Counted from the stretch's first letter, positions 53,759-61,769 are shown. The stretch: DNA of 64,000 nucleotides from an uncultured bacterium (GCA_937951485.1 CALEDJ010000032.1:1-64000); one strand, 5' to 3'. Notes: generated from the sequence alone by a model not told the origin. Numbers and translations: made by a program.

Positions 53759-53788
53759 ATTATACGGGAATACCGCGAATCCGGGCAA
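53759..53788 (-). promoter_or_regulatory. Promoter of the hicBA-nucleotidyltransferase unit
   Basis: On the minus strand TTGCCC, 18 bases, TATAAT. The start of transcription would be near 53752, about 22 bases before the hicB ATG. Nearby GGTATTCC and GGAATT-type half-sites around the -10 could be an operator, but the dyad is imperfect. Confidence 0.6.
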
Positions 53789-54025
53789 TCCCACGGATAT
53801 TCCCCCCGGCCCGACTCGCTTCCATGGCCTTTATTGAAACATCAATGCTGTTTCGACAAGACAAAACGTTCCGTCAGTCGCCGAACCGCGATCTCCGCTG
53901 TTTCCGCTTGCGCGCAGGCGCTGAGATTCCGCGCACGCTGAAACGTGAACAACACGGGATGATCGCTTCGCGCCGGGGACTGCGGCGGCGTATACTAATG
54001 GCATGCAATGGAGGGTGCGCCGGGC

Positions 54026-54598
54026 ATGAATGGAATCGCAAAGATGTTGTTGTTTCTGTGTCCGCATTGCGATGAGTTGCTGAAGGTGCCTGAGGCGTAT
54101 CTTGGGCAACGCGGCCGGTGCAACAAGTGCGGCGGGCGCATCGCGCTTATCGGCGATGCAAACCTGGCAACACCGCAGGCGGCCAGCATCGTGGCGGATG
54201 AGACGGCGACCGACCCACGCCTCGGACCGCCCAAGCCGGCGTCGGACAAGCAATTGGATTATCTCCGCGCCTTGGGCGCGCCGGAACAGACCTTGCGCGG
54301 TCTCGACCGGGATCAGGCTTCGGCGCTGATTGACGAACTGAAGGAAAAGCGTCAACGCGGCGAGCCGCCGACGGAAAAGCAATTGACATACCTGAAACAC
54401 CTCGGCGCAACGGAACGGCAATTAGGCCGGGTGCGCAGCAAGGCGGATGCGACGCGGCTAATTGAGGACCTGCACCTGTCGCCCACGGCAGACCAGATCA
54501 AGCGTCTGAAGGCGCTGGGCGCGAGCGGCGCGCACCTCGCAGCGCTGAAATCCAAGGCCGCGGCGGACGCCCTGATAGAGGAATTGAGCGATCCATGA
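54026..54598 (+). CDS. Zinc-ribbon protein with three tandem ~40-residue helical repeats
   Basis: 190 residues from ATG 54026 (alternatives 54008 and 54044). Residues 10-40 are a zinc ribbon, Cys12-x-x-Cys15 and Cys32-x-x-Cys35, with the VPEAYLGQRGRC linker seen in many PVC zinc-ribbon proteins. Three related repeats follow: SDKQLDYLRALGAPEQTLRG ... ASALIDELK, TEKQLTYLKHLGATERQLGR ... ATRLIEDLH and TADQIKRLKALGASGAHLAA ... ADALIEELS. Each has a K/D-Q-(L/I) start, L-x-x-L-G-A turn and L-I-x-x-L end, suggesting SAP-like helical hairpins. The TGA overlaps the radical SAM ATG by 4 bases, so the two are translationally coupled. Nucleic-acid binding is plausible but unproven. Confidence 0.75.
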   Translation: MNGIAKMLLFLCPHCDELLKVPEAYLGQRGRCNKCGGRIALIGDANLATPQAASIVADETATDPRLGPPKPASDKQLDYLRALGAPEQTLRGLDRDQASALIDELKEKRQRGEPPTEKQLTYLKHLGATERQLGRVRSKADATRLIEDLHLSPTADQIKRLKALGASGAHLAALKSKAAADALIEELSDP

Positions 54599-55572
54599 AC
54601 TTTTTCCTGCAGGACATGGAGACGGCGGGGGAGGGGATAGACCCGCGTTTTGTGGTGGACCCATTTGAACCCGCCTATATGAAACTGGATGACGACACAT
54701 TGACTGCACGCCTGGGATGGGCACATGAATCTCTGCGGGAATGCCATGCCTGCCCGCGCATGTGCGGGGCCGACCGCATGCAGCGCGAGGAAGGCTATTG
54801 CCACACCGGCCGCTATGCGCGCGTGGCCAGCGCGTTTCCCCATTTCGGCGAGGAATGGTGCTTGCGCGGCATGCGCGGTTCCGGCACCATCTTCTTCAGT
54901 TGCTGCAACCTGCGCTGCGTCTTCTGCCAGAACGCCGACATCAGCCAGCAGCGCACCGGCGCGGAATACCCCCCCGACATGCTCTCCGACCTCATGCTGG
55001 AATTACAGCAGGCGGGTTGTCACAACATCAATTTCGTCACGCCGGAACACGTCGCCCCGCAAACCCTGGAAGCCATTGTCGCTGCAATCCCCAAGGGGCT
55101 GAAGGTTCCCATCGTGTACAACACCAGCGCCTACGATTCCGTGGATACCCTGCGGCAATTCGACGGTCTGGTGGACATCTATATGCCGGATTTCAAGTTC
55201 TGGAATTCCGAAAGCGCCGCCCTGTATTCCAAAGCCCCCGATTACCCGGAATACGCCCGCGACGCCATCCGGGAAATGCATCGTCAGACGGGCGTCCTGC
55301 GTTTTGGTCCCGACGGCATCGCGCGGCGCGGCGTGCTTGTGCGACACCTGGTTATGCCCGGCATGCTGGAGGAGTCCGCCGCCATCTTCGAGTGGCTGGC
55401 GCAGGAAATCTCCCCCGACACCTTTGTCAATATCATGGCCCAATACCGCCCCGCCAACCACGTCGGGCGCGACCCCCGCTACGGCGGCATCGCCCGGCGC
55501 CCCTCCAGCAAGGAACTCGACGCCGCCTATGACGCAGCCCGACGCGCAGGATTATGGCGTTTCGATAAATAA
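54595..55572 (+). CDS. Radical SAM protein, PflA-like (COG1313 type)
   Basis: 325 residues. The radical SAM cluster motif is Cys104-x-x-x-Cys108-x-x-Cys111 in FFSCCNLRCVFCQN. Upstream is a second Cys set, Cys50, Cys53, Cys57 and Cys69 (CHACPRMCGADR ... GYC), which in this family may hold an auxiliary cluster or zinc. Family features: FPHFGEEWCLRGMRGSGTIF, HNINFVTPEHVAPQTLEAI, PIVYNTSAYDSVDTLRQFDG, VDIYMPDFKFW and VLVRHLVMPGML. Homologues are annotated as pyruvate formate-lyase activating enzyme-like but their targets are unknown; no glycyl radical enzyme is nearby. It is coupled to the zinc-ribbon repeat protein, which may be a substrate or adaptor. Confidence 0.88.
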   Translation: MNFFLQDMETAGEGIDPRFVVDPFEPAYMKLDDDTLTARLGWAHESLRECHACPRMCGADRMQREEGYCHTGRYARVASAFPHFGEEWCLRGMRGSGTIFFSCCNLRCVFCQNADISQQRTGAEYPPDMLSDLMLELQQAGCHNINFVTPEHVAPQTLEAIVAAIPKGLKVPIVYNTSAYDSVDTLRQFDGLVDIYMPDFKFWNSESAALYSKAPDYPEYARDAIREMHRQTGVLRFGPDGIARRGVLVRHLVMPGMLEESAAIFEWLAQEISPDTFVNIMAQYRPANHVGRDPRYGGIARRPSSKELDAAYDAARRAGLWRFDK

Positions 55573-55580
55573 GCGCCAGA

Positions 55581-55829
55581 GTGGTAAAGCGATTTGAGAC
55601 AGCGGTGCCTCCAGGGCGTCGTAGCGCTTTTGTAGCACATCCCGTGAAAGAATGGGTTGCTGAACAACAGTGCCAGAAATTGACGCACGCCGTGCTGGAA
55701 AGGTGCCGCGAGATGTCCGAAGAATACTTCCGATTGAAACAGGATTTTCACCCCCTCCAAGAGGAAGCAGCGTATGCCGCTTACCGCGACAAAGCATCCA
55801 AGGCAACGACAGGCTCAATGCCGACATAG
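55581..55829 (+). CDS. Possible small protein or remnant downstream of the radical SAM gene
   Basis: An 82-residue frame opened by GTG 8 bases after the radical SAM stop. The middle reads as a plausible helical protein (EWVAEQQCQKLTHAVLERCR, MSEEYFRLKQDFHPLQEEAA) but the first 20 residues are less convincing, with no clear Shine-Dalgarno site. The opposite strand also has open frames. It could be a true small gene, the tail of a decayed one, or chance. No family is known. Confidence 0.3.
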   Translation: MVKRFETAVPPGRRSAFVAHPVKEWVAEQQCQKLTHAVLERCREMSEEYFRLKQDFHPLQEEAAYAAYRDKASKATTGSMPT

Positions 55830-55883
55830 TGAATACCCGAAGCGCCGGGGAATTCTTCGCGCATCAACAAGTATCTGTCTCCA

Positions 55884-57395
55884 TCAACTAATCATTTCCG
55901 CAAGCAGCCGCAGCAATGCCGCATGGTCCGGGGGATTTTCGGTTAATCCGGCGCAGAACCGTTCAATAGTTGCAAGGGAACTGCGGGCCAGTCCAAGCGC
56001 GGCGCGTCCCCGGTTGTCTTCGCGGAACGCCCACAGCAACTCGGCGGCGTAGGCGGGGGCGCAAAGTTCCTTCTTGGGCTTGCCGCGCCCGATCTGCGTC
56101 AACGCCTTCTTGCGGCGCTCCGCATCGCCGCCGGGCGCATGCCCGGCGTGGTCGAGGCGCTCATTGGCGACATTGCAGGCCGCCGGGCCTTGGAGCCGCG
56201 CCCACAACAGGCGCTCCAGTTCCGACTCCAGCACACCGTTGAGGACAAAATCTTCGGGCAACTGCGCGGAACCGCTTTTCAACAGGCGCAGCATGCGACG
56301 GTTTCCCTCCGAAAACGCTTCCCACCCCGGTATCCACGCATCCAGCGCACGGCCTGCAGAGTCAGGCAGTGTAATCGCGCATGCGGTTTCTTTGTTTTCC
56401 TGAATCCCCGGCGTCCAGGTTGCGCGCCCGGCCATGGCCGCCACGGCGTCCAACATCGCCTCACGGTGCACGGTGTTTCGGATTGCGCCGTGGCTGGTTT
56501 TAAGGACGATGTGAACGGTCATCTCCCGGAGGGCGGCGTCGTATTCCGCGGAAAAGGCCAGAGAACCCGCAGGCGGCAGCACCCAGACGGCCCATTCCAG
56601 AAGGTGCAATATCATCATCCGCCATTCACGGCGGTCGAGCAGGATGGGGGGGAGGCTGTCCGGGATTTCCTGGATAATTTGAACGGATGCCTCTCGTAGT
56701 GTTTCCGAGCGGTCCACGAGCGCTTTTTCTGTCGTTGTCTTGAGGTCGATCGGTTCGGGCGGCCGCGCTTCGGCGATGCGTTCGCGCAGCGTCCGCAATG
56801 CCGCTTCCGGCGGCATCGTACTCAGGATTCCGATGAATGCCTGGACATCCGGTAATGGTTCCGGTGCCAGGCGCATGCCGCGCAGGCGCAGGTCCATGCC
56901 GTTCTCGGTCAGGTCAATGCGACCGTCGCGGGTGGCCAGCGTCCAACATGCGGCAATTTCCTCAAAGGACATGCGGAAACAGTCGCCCACAAAAAACCGG
57001 TCATTTAAGTGTCCGGGGCCGGACAACCCCAGGCCGATACGCGGAATTTTCCGGCCGCGTTCCTCGTCTTCGCAGACCTCGAACACCAGCGCTGCGTCTT
57101 TCTCCAACACAAACGCATCGGCCAGAACGCCCAACAGCGTGAGCACGCGGTCTGGCGCTCCGGCGCAATCCGACACCGCGTCCACAAACAACTCGCGATG
57201 CGCTTTCAAGAAAGCCTTGCTGTTGGCAAGCAACCATTCACCGGGGTTGTACGGGACATATTGCGGCGGCGCGAACAATGACAGAAACATGCGAATCGTT
57301 CCAGCGCGTTCTACCGGATCGGCCCCCGGACCAGGCCGCAGCGCCGCATCCAGCCTCTCCGACACCCAAAGCCACGAAAATACATATGGATTCAC
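55884..57395 (-). CDS. Hypothetical cytoplasmic protein, possible degenerate histidine-kinase-like ATPase fold
   Basis: About 503 residues if started at GTG 57395, which has a GAGAGGT site; the in-frame TTG at 57416 would add seven residues. There is no signal or membrane segment. Residues about 230-360 run in an order that recalls an HATPase_c domain (REWRMMILHLLEWAVWVLPP, SLAFSAEYDAALREMTVHIV, ending CAITLPD), but the N, G1 and G2 boxes are not recognisable. The C-terminal third has a short Gly/His/Arg-rich insert (DHAGHAPGGDAERRKK) in an alpha-helical region. This resemblance is weak, so the protein is left unnamed. It forms a single-gene unit convergent with the upstream radical SAM region. 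Confidence 0.55.
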   Translation of the reverse strand: MNPYVFSWLWVSERLDAALRPGPGADPVERAGTIRMFLSLFAPPQYVPYNPGEWLLANSKAFLKAHRELFVDAVSDCAGAPDRVLTLLGVLADAFVLEKDAALVFEVCEDEERGRKIPRIGLGLSGPGHLNDRFFVGDCFRMSFEEIAACWTLATRDGRIDLTENGMDLRLRGMRLAPEPLPDVQAFIGILSTMPPEAALRTLRERIAEARPPEPIDLKTTTEKALVDRSETLREASVQIIQEIPDSLPPILLDRREWRMMILHLLEWAVWVLPPAGSLAFSAEYDAALREMTVHIVLKTSHGAIRNTVHREAMLDAVAAMAGRATWTPGIQENKETACAITLPDSAGRALDAWIPGWEAFSEGNRRMLRLLKSGSAQLPEDFVLNGVLESELERLLWARLQGPAACNVANERLDHAGHAPGGDAERRKKALTQIGRGKPKKELCAPAYAAELLWAFREDNRGRAALGLARSSLATIERFCAGLTENPPDHAALLRLLAEMIS

Positions 57396-57464
57396 GTCAA
57401 CCCGACCTCTCGCCAAGAACCGCCGTCAAGGATATCTGTCTGCGCTTCCCGCTGTTTCATCAGT

Positions 57465-57540
57465 CGCTTCTTTCCCTGCCGTCCCTGCTGTTCCCTTTAT
57501 CTCTGCCGTCCTTGCCGTCTTTGTTGTCTTTTACAAAGGA
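57465..57540. repeat. Purine/pyrimidine-biased short tandem repeat
   Basis: CTGCCGTCCCTGCTGTTCCC followed by degenerate copies (CTGCCGTCCTTGCCGTCTTT) forms a pyrimidine-rich tract with a rough 9-12 base period; on the minus strand it reads GACGGCAAGGACGGCA. It lies between the unknown protein and the M50 protease promoter, in the gene-free 260-base gap, and may be a variable-number or slippage-prone repeat. Confidence 0.5.
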
Positions 57541-57583
57541 ATCCCCTGCGCAAGGTCAAAAGCCCGGGAAACCAAGCACATTT

Positions 57584-57613
57584 TTGCATAGTCACACTAC
57601 AGTTCTCTATACT
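57584..57613 (+). promoter_or_regulatory. Possible promoter of the M50 protease gene
   Basis: TTGCAT, 18 bases, TATACT. The transcript would begin near 57620, about 36 bases before the GTG start codon. Confidence 0.45.
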
Positions 57614-57655
57614 CAGACTGCGTTGGCAATCGCGGGTTGCACAAAGGACATGTAA

Positions 57656-58312
57656 GTGGCCATAGATTTTCCAGTCATTTTAATGCAGTATGTCTGTCTG
57701 CTGTTTTCGTTATGCGTGCACGAGGCGGCGCACGCGGCGATGGCCAATCGCTGCGGCGATCCCACGGCGCGGCTGATGGGGCGGCTCTCCCTCAATCCGC
57801 TGAAACACATAGACCCCCTGGGTACGGTCATCATGCCGTTGCTGATGATGCTGACCCGTTTCCCTTTCCTGTTCGGATTCGCCAAGCCGGTTCCCTTCAA
57901 TCCCCGCAACCTGAACAACATTCGGCGCGATCCCGTGCTGATCGCGCTGGCAGGGCCTGGTTCCAACCTGTTGTTGATTATCGCTTTCACCTTCGTACTG
58001 CGGATTACGGTCTTGGCGTCCGGCATCACCACGGTCGAGGAACTCGTGCAGTCCCCCGCGGCGATAATCGCCCTGTATATGATCGTCATCAACCTGGTGC
58101 TGATGCTGTTCAACTGCATTCCGCTGCCCCCCTTGGATGGTCACCATGTGCTGGCTTATTTTCTGCCGCCCGCTGCCAAACAGGCGTTCCAGCAGATTGG
58201 CCCCTTCGGCCTGCTCATCGCCATCCTGATCGGGGGGAGGCTGATCCATCCGCCGTTGGTCTTCCTTCGCAATCTGGTAGTCGCGTACGGATTGTTCGGC
58301 TTCAACCTCTGA
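57656..58312 (+). CDS. Site-2 protease-like membrane metalloprotease (M50 family, GTG start)
   Basis: 218 residues. GTG at 57656 is used, with AAAGGA 7 bases upstream. About five to six membrane segments. The zinc motif His22-Glu23-Ala-Ala-His26 lies in the first segment (CVHEAAHAAMANRCGDPTAR), followed by GRLSLNPLKHIDPLGTVIMP, FGFAKPVPFNPRNL and the third ligand region NCIPLPPLDGHHVL with Asp161. This is the compact, PDZ-less group of M50 proteins (Rip3/YwhC-like) found in most bacteria. Substrate unknown; intramembrane cleavage of regulators is the known type of role. Confidence 0.9.
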   Translation: MAIDFPVILMQYVCLLFSLCVHEAAHAAMANRCGDPTARLMGRLSLNPLKHIDPLGTVIMPLLMMLTRFPFLFGFAKPVPFNPRNLNNIRRDPVLIALAGPGSNLLLIIAFTFVLRITVLASGITTVEELVQSPAAIIALYMIVINLVLMLFNCIPLPPLDGHHVLAYFLPPAAKQAFQQIGPFGLLIAILIGGRLIHPPLVFLRNLVVAYGLFGFNL

Positions 58313-58420
58313 TTTGCGGCGCATTGGCCATTCCTTTCGGCGATTTGCTATACTTCGCCCATCCCCCAGGATGCACCCATGCGGGTAGTTTTTTATCGAA
58401 GAGAGCACATGGTCTCGCCC

Positions 58421-58533
58421 CGTCATTGCGAGCGAAGCAGCGCGTAGCGAAGTCATCTGAGTGAAAGACGATTCGTTGCTTCCTGAGAGTGCTTCGATCA
58501 ACGGCGCCATGCGCCGGCCCGCTTGCAATGACA
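58421..58533. repeat. MITE/REP-type element with GTCATTGCGAGC ends
   Basis: Left end GTCATTGCGAGC (58422-58433) and right end GCTTGCAATGAC (58521-58532) are inverted repeats with one mismatch; the left end continues GAAGCAGCGCGTAGCGAAG, and the centre has a GGCGCCATGCGCC hairpin. Elements that begin CGTCATTGCGAGC and end GCAATGACG are widespread small dispersed repeats in unrelated bacteria. It sits between the M50 protease and valS, in the roughly 255 bases that otherwise hold only a -10-like TATACT at 58349. Confidence 0.8.
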
Positions 58534-58570
58534 GGTGAGAGGAATCGCTGTTGATACCACGGAGTCAATG

Positions 58571-61171
58571 ATGGAACTGCCGAAACGATTTGATGCCAGG
58601 GAAGTGGAAGCGCGCTGGCAACGGATTTGGGAAGAACAGCGCATCTACGCTTATGACCCCGCAAAAAGCCGCGAGGAAACCTTCGTGGTGGACACGCCGC
58701 CGCCAACGGTCAGCGGGTCGCTCCATGTCGGCCACATGTTCAGTTATTCGCACCAGGACTTCATCGTGCGCTACCAGCGGATGTGCGGCAGGAACATCTT
58801 TTTCCCGATCGGCTGGGACGACAACGGCCTGCCCACCGAGCGCCGCGTACAGAACCTCTACGGCGTCAAATGCGAGGCGCATCTCCACTATGATCCTGAA
58901 TTCAAACCCCAACGCGCCCGCAAGGGCGAACCCATCCCCATCAGCCGGCGCAATTTTGTGGAACTCTGTGACCAGGTCACGAAGGAGGACGAGTCTGCTT
59001 TCAGACATCTGTGGACCCGGCTCGGCCTGAGTTACGACTGGAACGAAGAATACGCCACCATCAACGAGCACTGCCGCCGCTTGTCGCAGTACAGTTTCCT
59101 GGACCTGCTGGCCAAGGGCGAAATCTATCAGGACGAGCGTCCCGTGCTCTGGGATGTGGATTTTCAGACTGCCATCGCCCAGGCGGAACTGGTGGACAAG
59201 GAAGTCCCAGGCGCCTATCACCATCTCCGGTTCGGGGTCGAGGGTTCCGATGACAGCCTGGTAATCGCCACGACCCGCCCCGAACTGCTGGCGGCCTGCG
59301 TGGCGGTGCTGGTGCATCCCGATGATGACCGCTACCGCGCATACGTTGGCAAAAACGCCGTTACGCCTGTTTTCCAGGTTCCCGTCCCCATCATGGCCGA
59401 CCCGAAAGCAGACCCCGAAAAGGGGACCGGCGTGGTGATGGTCTGCACGTTCGGCGACCAGACCGACGTGGAATGGTGGCGCGCGTTCGACCTGCCTTTG
59501 CGCCAGATTATCGGGCGTGACGGCCGCCTTCTGCCCGTCACCTTCGGCTCCCCCGGCTGGGAGAGCCGCAATCCGGAGGCGGCGAACGCCGCTTATGCGC
59601 AACTGGCGGGGCACAATGTCAAGAAAGCGCAGAAAATCTTCATCGAAATCGCGGAAAAAACCGAGGGTGCCCTGGCCGGTCCGTCACAACCCATCACCCA
59701 TGTCGTTCGCTTTTTCGAGAAAGGCGACCGCCCGCTGGAACTGATCCCCACCCGCCAATGGTACACGCGGATCATGGACAAGAAGGACGCGCTCATCGCT
59801 CAGGGCCGGAAAATTCAATGGCACCCCGATTATATGGTCAAGCGTTACGAGCACTGGGTGGAAGGTCTCAATCAGGACTGGTGCCTCAGCCGGCAGCGTT
59901 ATTTCGGCGTACCGATTCCCGTCTGGTACCGCCTCGATGAACACGGCATGGTCCGCTACGACCAGAAGATTCTGCCCGACATGAACCGCTTGCCCGTGGA
60001 CCCGCTCTCGGACGCCCCGGACGGTTTCACCGAGGAACAGCGCGACGCACCCGGCGGCTTCACCGGAGACCCCGATGTGCTGGATACCTGGGCCACGAGT
60101 TCGCTCACCCCGCAAATCGCCTCCCACTGGATACTCAACCCAGACCGCCACAAAAAACTGTTTCCCATGGATATCCGCCCGCAGGCGCACGATATCATCC
60201 GCACCTGGGCGTTCTACACCATCGTCAAGGCTTACCTCCACGACCGAGAAATTCCCTGGAAAAACATCGTGCTCAGCGGCTGGATTCTGGACCCGGACCG
60301 CAAAAAAATGTCCAAGAGCCAGGGGAACGTGGTCACGCCGGAGCCGCTCATTGACGAATTCGGTGCGGACAGCGTGCGCTACTGGGCGGCCCGGGCGCGG
60401 CTGGGCGTTGACACCGCTTACGATGAGCAGGTCTTCAAGGTCGGCAAGAAACTCGTCACCAAACTCTTCAATGCGGCGAAATTCGTGGTCGGACGGCTGG
60501 CGGGCGTGGACAAGGCGCTCCTCACGCCCGACAAGGTCATCATGGAGACCGACCGCGCCCTGATCGCCGAATTGCGCCCCCTGATTGCCCGGGCAACCAG
60601 GGCGCTCGACGCCTTCGACTACGCTCAGGCGCTGAGTCTGACCGAGGAGTTTTTCTGGGGGGCCTTCTGCGACAACTACCTCGAACTCGCCAAGCCACGC
60701 ACCTATGACGAGAACCTCTCCCCGGAACGCCTGTCGGCCTGCGCCGCACTGCGCCTGATGCATCGGGCGCTGACGCGCCTTTTCGCGCCCTTTGTGCCCT
60801 ACATCGCCGAGGAAATCTGGCAATGGGCATATTCGGGAGATAGCGACATGCATGCCTCGGTCCACCGCAGCCCTTGGCCGACCCTCAAGGAATTCGAGGC
60901 CATCCCCGCACCCGCCAGCGAGACCGTCTACCCCGCGATCATCGCCGTGCTGGAGGCCGTCCGCAAGGCCAAAGCCGAAGCCAACGCCAGCATGGCCGCC
61001 CCGGTAGCGCTGGTCCAAGTGACCACAACCACCGAAATCCAGAAGACCTTGGAACCCTGCATCCCCGACATCAAGGGAATGATGCGGATTGATCAATTGG
61101 AGTTCATAAACAAAAAACCCGCGGACGGACTCGCCGAAATCAAGACGATTTTAAGCGCCGCACAACAATAA
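58571..61171 (+). CDS. valS: Valyl-tRNA synthetase
   Basis: About 866 residues from ATG 58571 (a tandem ATG lies 3 bases earlier); GGAG is 7 bases upstream. Class I signatures: His52-Val-Gly-His55 (HIGH) in SGSLHVGHMFSYSHQDF, and KMSKS at 579-583 (DPDRKKMSKSQGNVVTPEPL). The CP1 editing domain is present (VIATTRPELLAACVAVLVHPDD, GTGVVMVCTFGDQTD). Ending lacks the long C-terminal coiled-coil arm of E. coli-type ValRS, and RYWAARARLGVDTAYDEQVF resembles the archaeal/actinobacterial type, so this is a shorter ValRS form. It charges tRNA-Val with valine. Single-gene unit with a strong terminator. Confidence 0.95.
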   Translation: MELPKRFDAREVEARWQRIWEEQRIYAYDPAKSREETFVVDTPPPTVSGSLHVGHMFSYSHQDFIVRYQRMCGRNIFFPIGWDDNGLPTERRVQNLYGVKCEAHLHYDPEFKPQRARKGEPIPISRRNFVELCDQVTKEDESAFRHLWTRLGLSYDWNEEYATINEHCRRLSQYSFLDLLAKGEIYQDERPVLWDVDFQTAIAQAELVDKEVPGAYHHLRFGVEGSDDSLVIATTRPELLAACVAVLVHPDDDRYRAYVGKNAVTPVFQVPVPIMADPKADPEKGTGVVMVCTFGDQTDVEWWRAFDLPLRQIIGRDGRLLPVTFGSPGWESRNPEAANAAYAQLAGHNVKKAQKIFIEIAEKTEGALAGPSQPITHVVRFFEKGDRPLELIPTRQWYTRIMDKKDALIAQGRKIQWHPDYMVKRYEHWVEGLNQDWCLSRQRYFGVPIPVWYRLDEHGMVRYDQKILPDMNRLPVDPLSDAPDGFTEEQRDAPGGFTGDPDVLDTWATSSLTPQIASHWILNPDRHKKLFPMDIRPQAHDIIRTWAFYTIVKAYLHDREIPWKNIVLSGWILDPDRKKMSKSQGNVVTPEPLIDEFGADSVRYWAARARLGVDTAYDEQVFKVGKKLVTKLFNAAKFVVGRLAGVDKALLTPDKVIMETDRALIAELRPLIARATRALDAFDYAQALSLTEEFFWGAFCDNYLELAKPRTYDENLSPERLSACAALRLMHRALTRLFAPFVPYIAEEIWQWAYSGDSDMHASVHRSPWPTLKEFEAIPAPASETVYPAIIAVLEAVRKAKAEANASMAAPVALVQVTTTTEIQKTLEPCIPDIKGMMRIDQLEFINKKPADGLAEIKTILSAAQQ

Positions 61172-61191
61172 ACCTATATCCTGAAATCACT

Positions 61192-61227
61192 TGCGCCACG
61201 TCTTGATCAGCAGACGTGGCGCATTTT
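61192..61227 (+). terminator. Rho-independent terminator of valS
   Basis: TGCGCCACGTCT and AGACGTGGCGCA form a perfect 12-bp stem around TGATCAGC, followed by TTTTC. It ends 16 bases before the convergent small gene's stop, and an A-rich start is lacking, so it mainly serves valS. Confidence 0.93.
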
Positions 61228-61242
61228 CTTGAGAAGACGCGG

Positions 61243-61572
61243 TCAAACCGCTTTTTTCCGCGCCGGCAGGGCGCAGGTTTCCGTCACGGGTTCCGGGCAG
61301 TCGCAGGCTTTTCCCTCGCCCCCTTGCACCCGGCAGCAGGCGTCGTTGAGGCTGGTGATATTGTCATACCCCTGCGGGGCAACAGACTTCTGTGGTCCGT
61401 AAAGCCGCCGCACCACCCCCCGACAGGCCTTTCCCAACAGGCTTTCTTTTGCCCGAACAGGCTCCGGGGAATAGTATTCCGGGGCAAACTGCTGTCGCAG
61501 CGCATCCAGCAATACCAATGACGTGTAGGTGTCAAGACCAAAATTGTTGTACAGCATCGTGTGTGTTCTCAT
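61243..61572 (-). CDS. Small hypothetical protein with Cys-rich C-terminus
   Basis: About 109 residues from ATG 61572; starts at 61581 or 61644 are also possible and no clear Shine-Dalgarno site decides. The N-terminus MRTHTMLYNNFGLDTYTSLV and the middle DALRQQFAPEYYSPEPVRAK look like a folded soluble domain, while the last 35 residues carry five Cys (DACCRVQGGEGKACDCPEP ... TC), perhaps a metal-binding tail. It is convergent with valS and divergent from the rib operon. No family is recognised. Confidence 0.45.
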   Translation of the reverse strand: MRTHTMLYNNFGLDTYTSLVLLDALRQQFAPEYYSPEPVRAKESLLGKACRGVVRRLYGPQKSVAPQGYDNITSLNDACCRVQGGEGKACDCPEPVTETCALPARKKAV

Positions 61573-61726
61573 GCCGCGCATGCGCCTGTCGGCAAACGGG
61601 CACTGGCCCGTGGAGCGTTGTCGCCAGTCATGGTCGCGTATCACCCTTAAAATGCGCTATGCGCACTTCTTGGCGGAAAAACCTCCAGAACAACATGTGC
61701 GGGCGGTACGCTTATTCCCGATTTGT

Positions 61727-61756
61727 TTGACTCATTCGCCCCGCAGGAAATATAAT
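61727..61756 (+). promoter_or_regulatory. Promoter of the riboflavin operon
   Basis: TTGACT, 18 bases, TATAAT. Transcription would start near 61763, directly before the FMN riboswitch, as expected for RFN-controlled operons. Confidence 0.8.
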
Positions 61757-61769
61757 ATCAATCCAGTAA

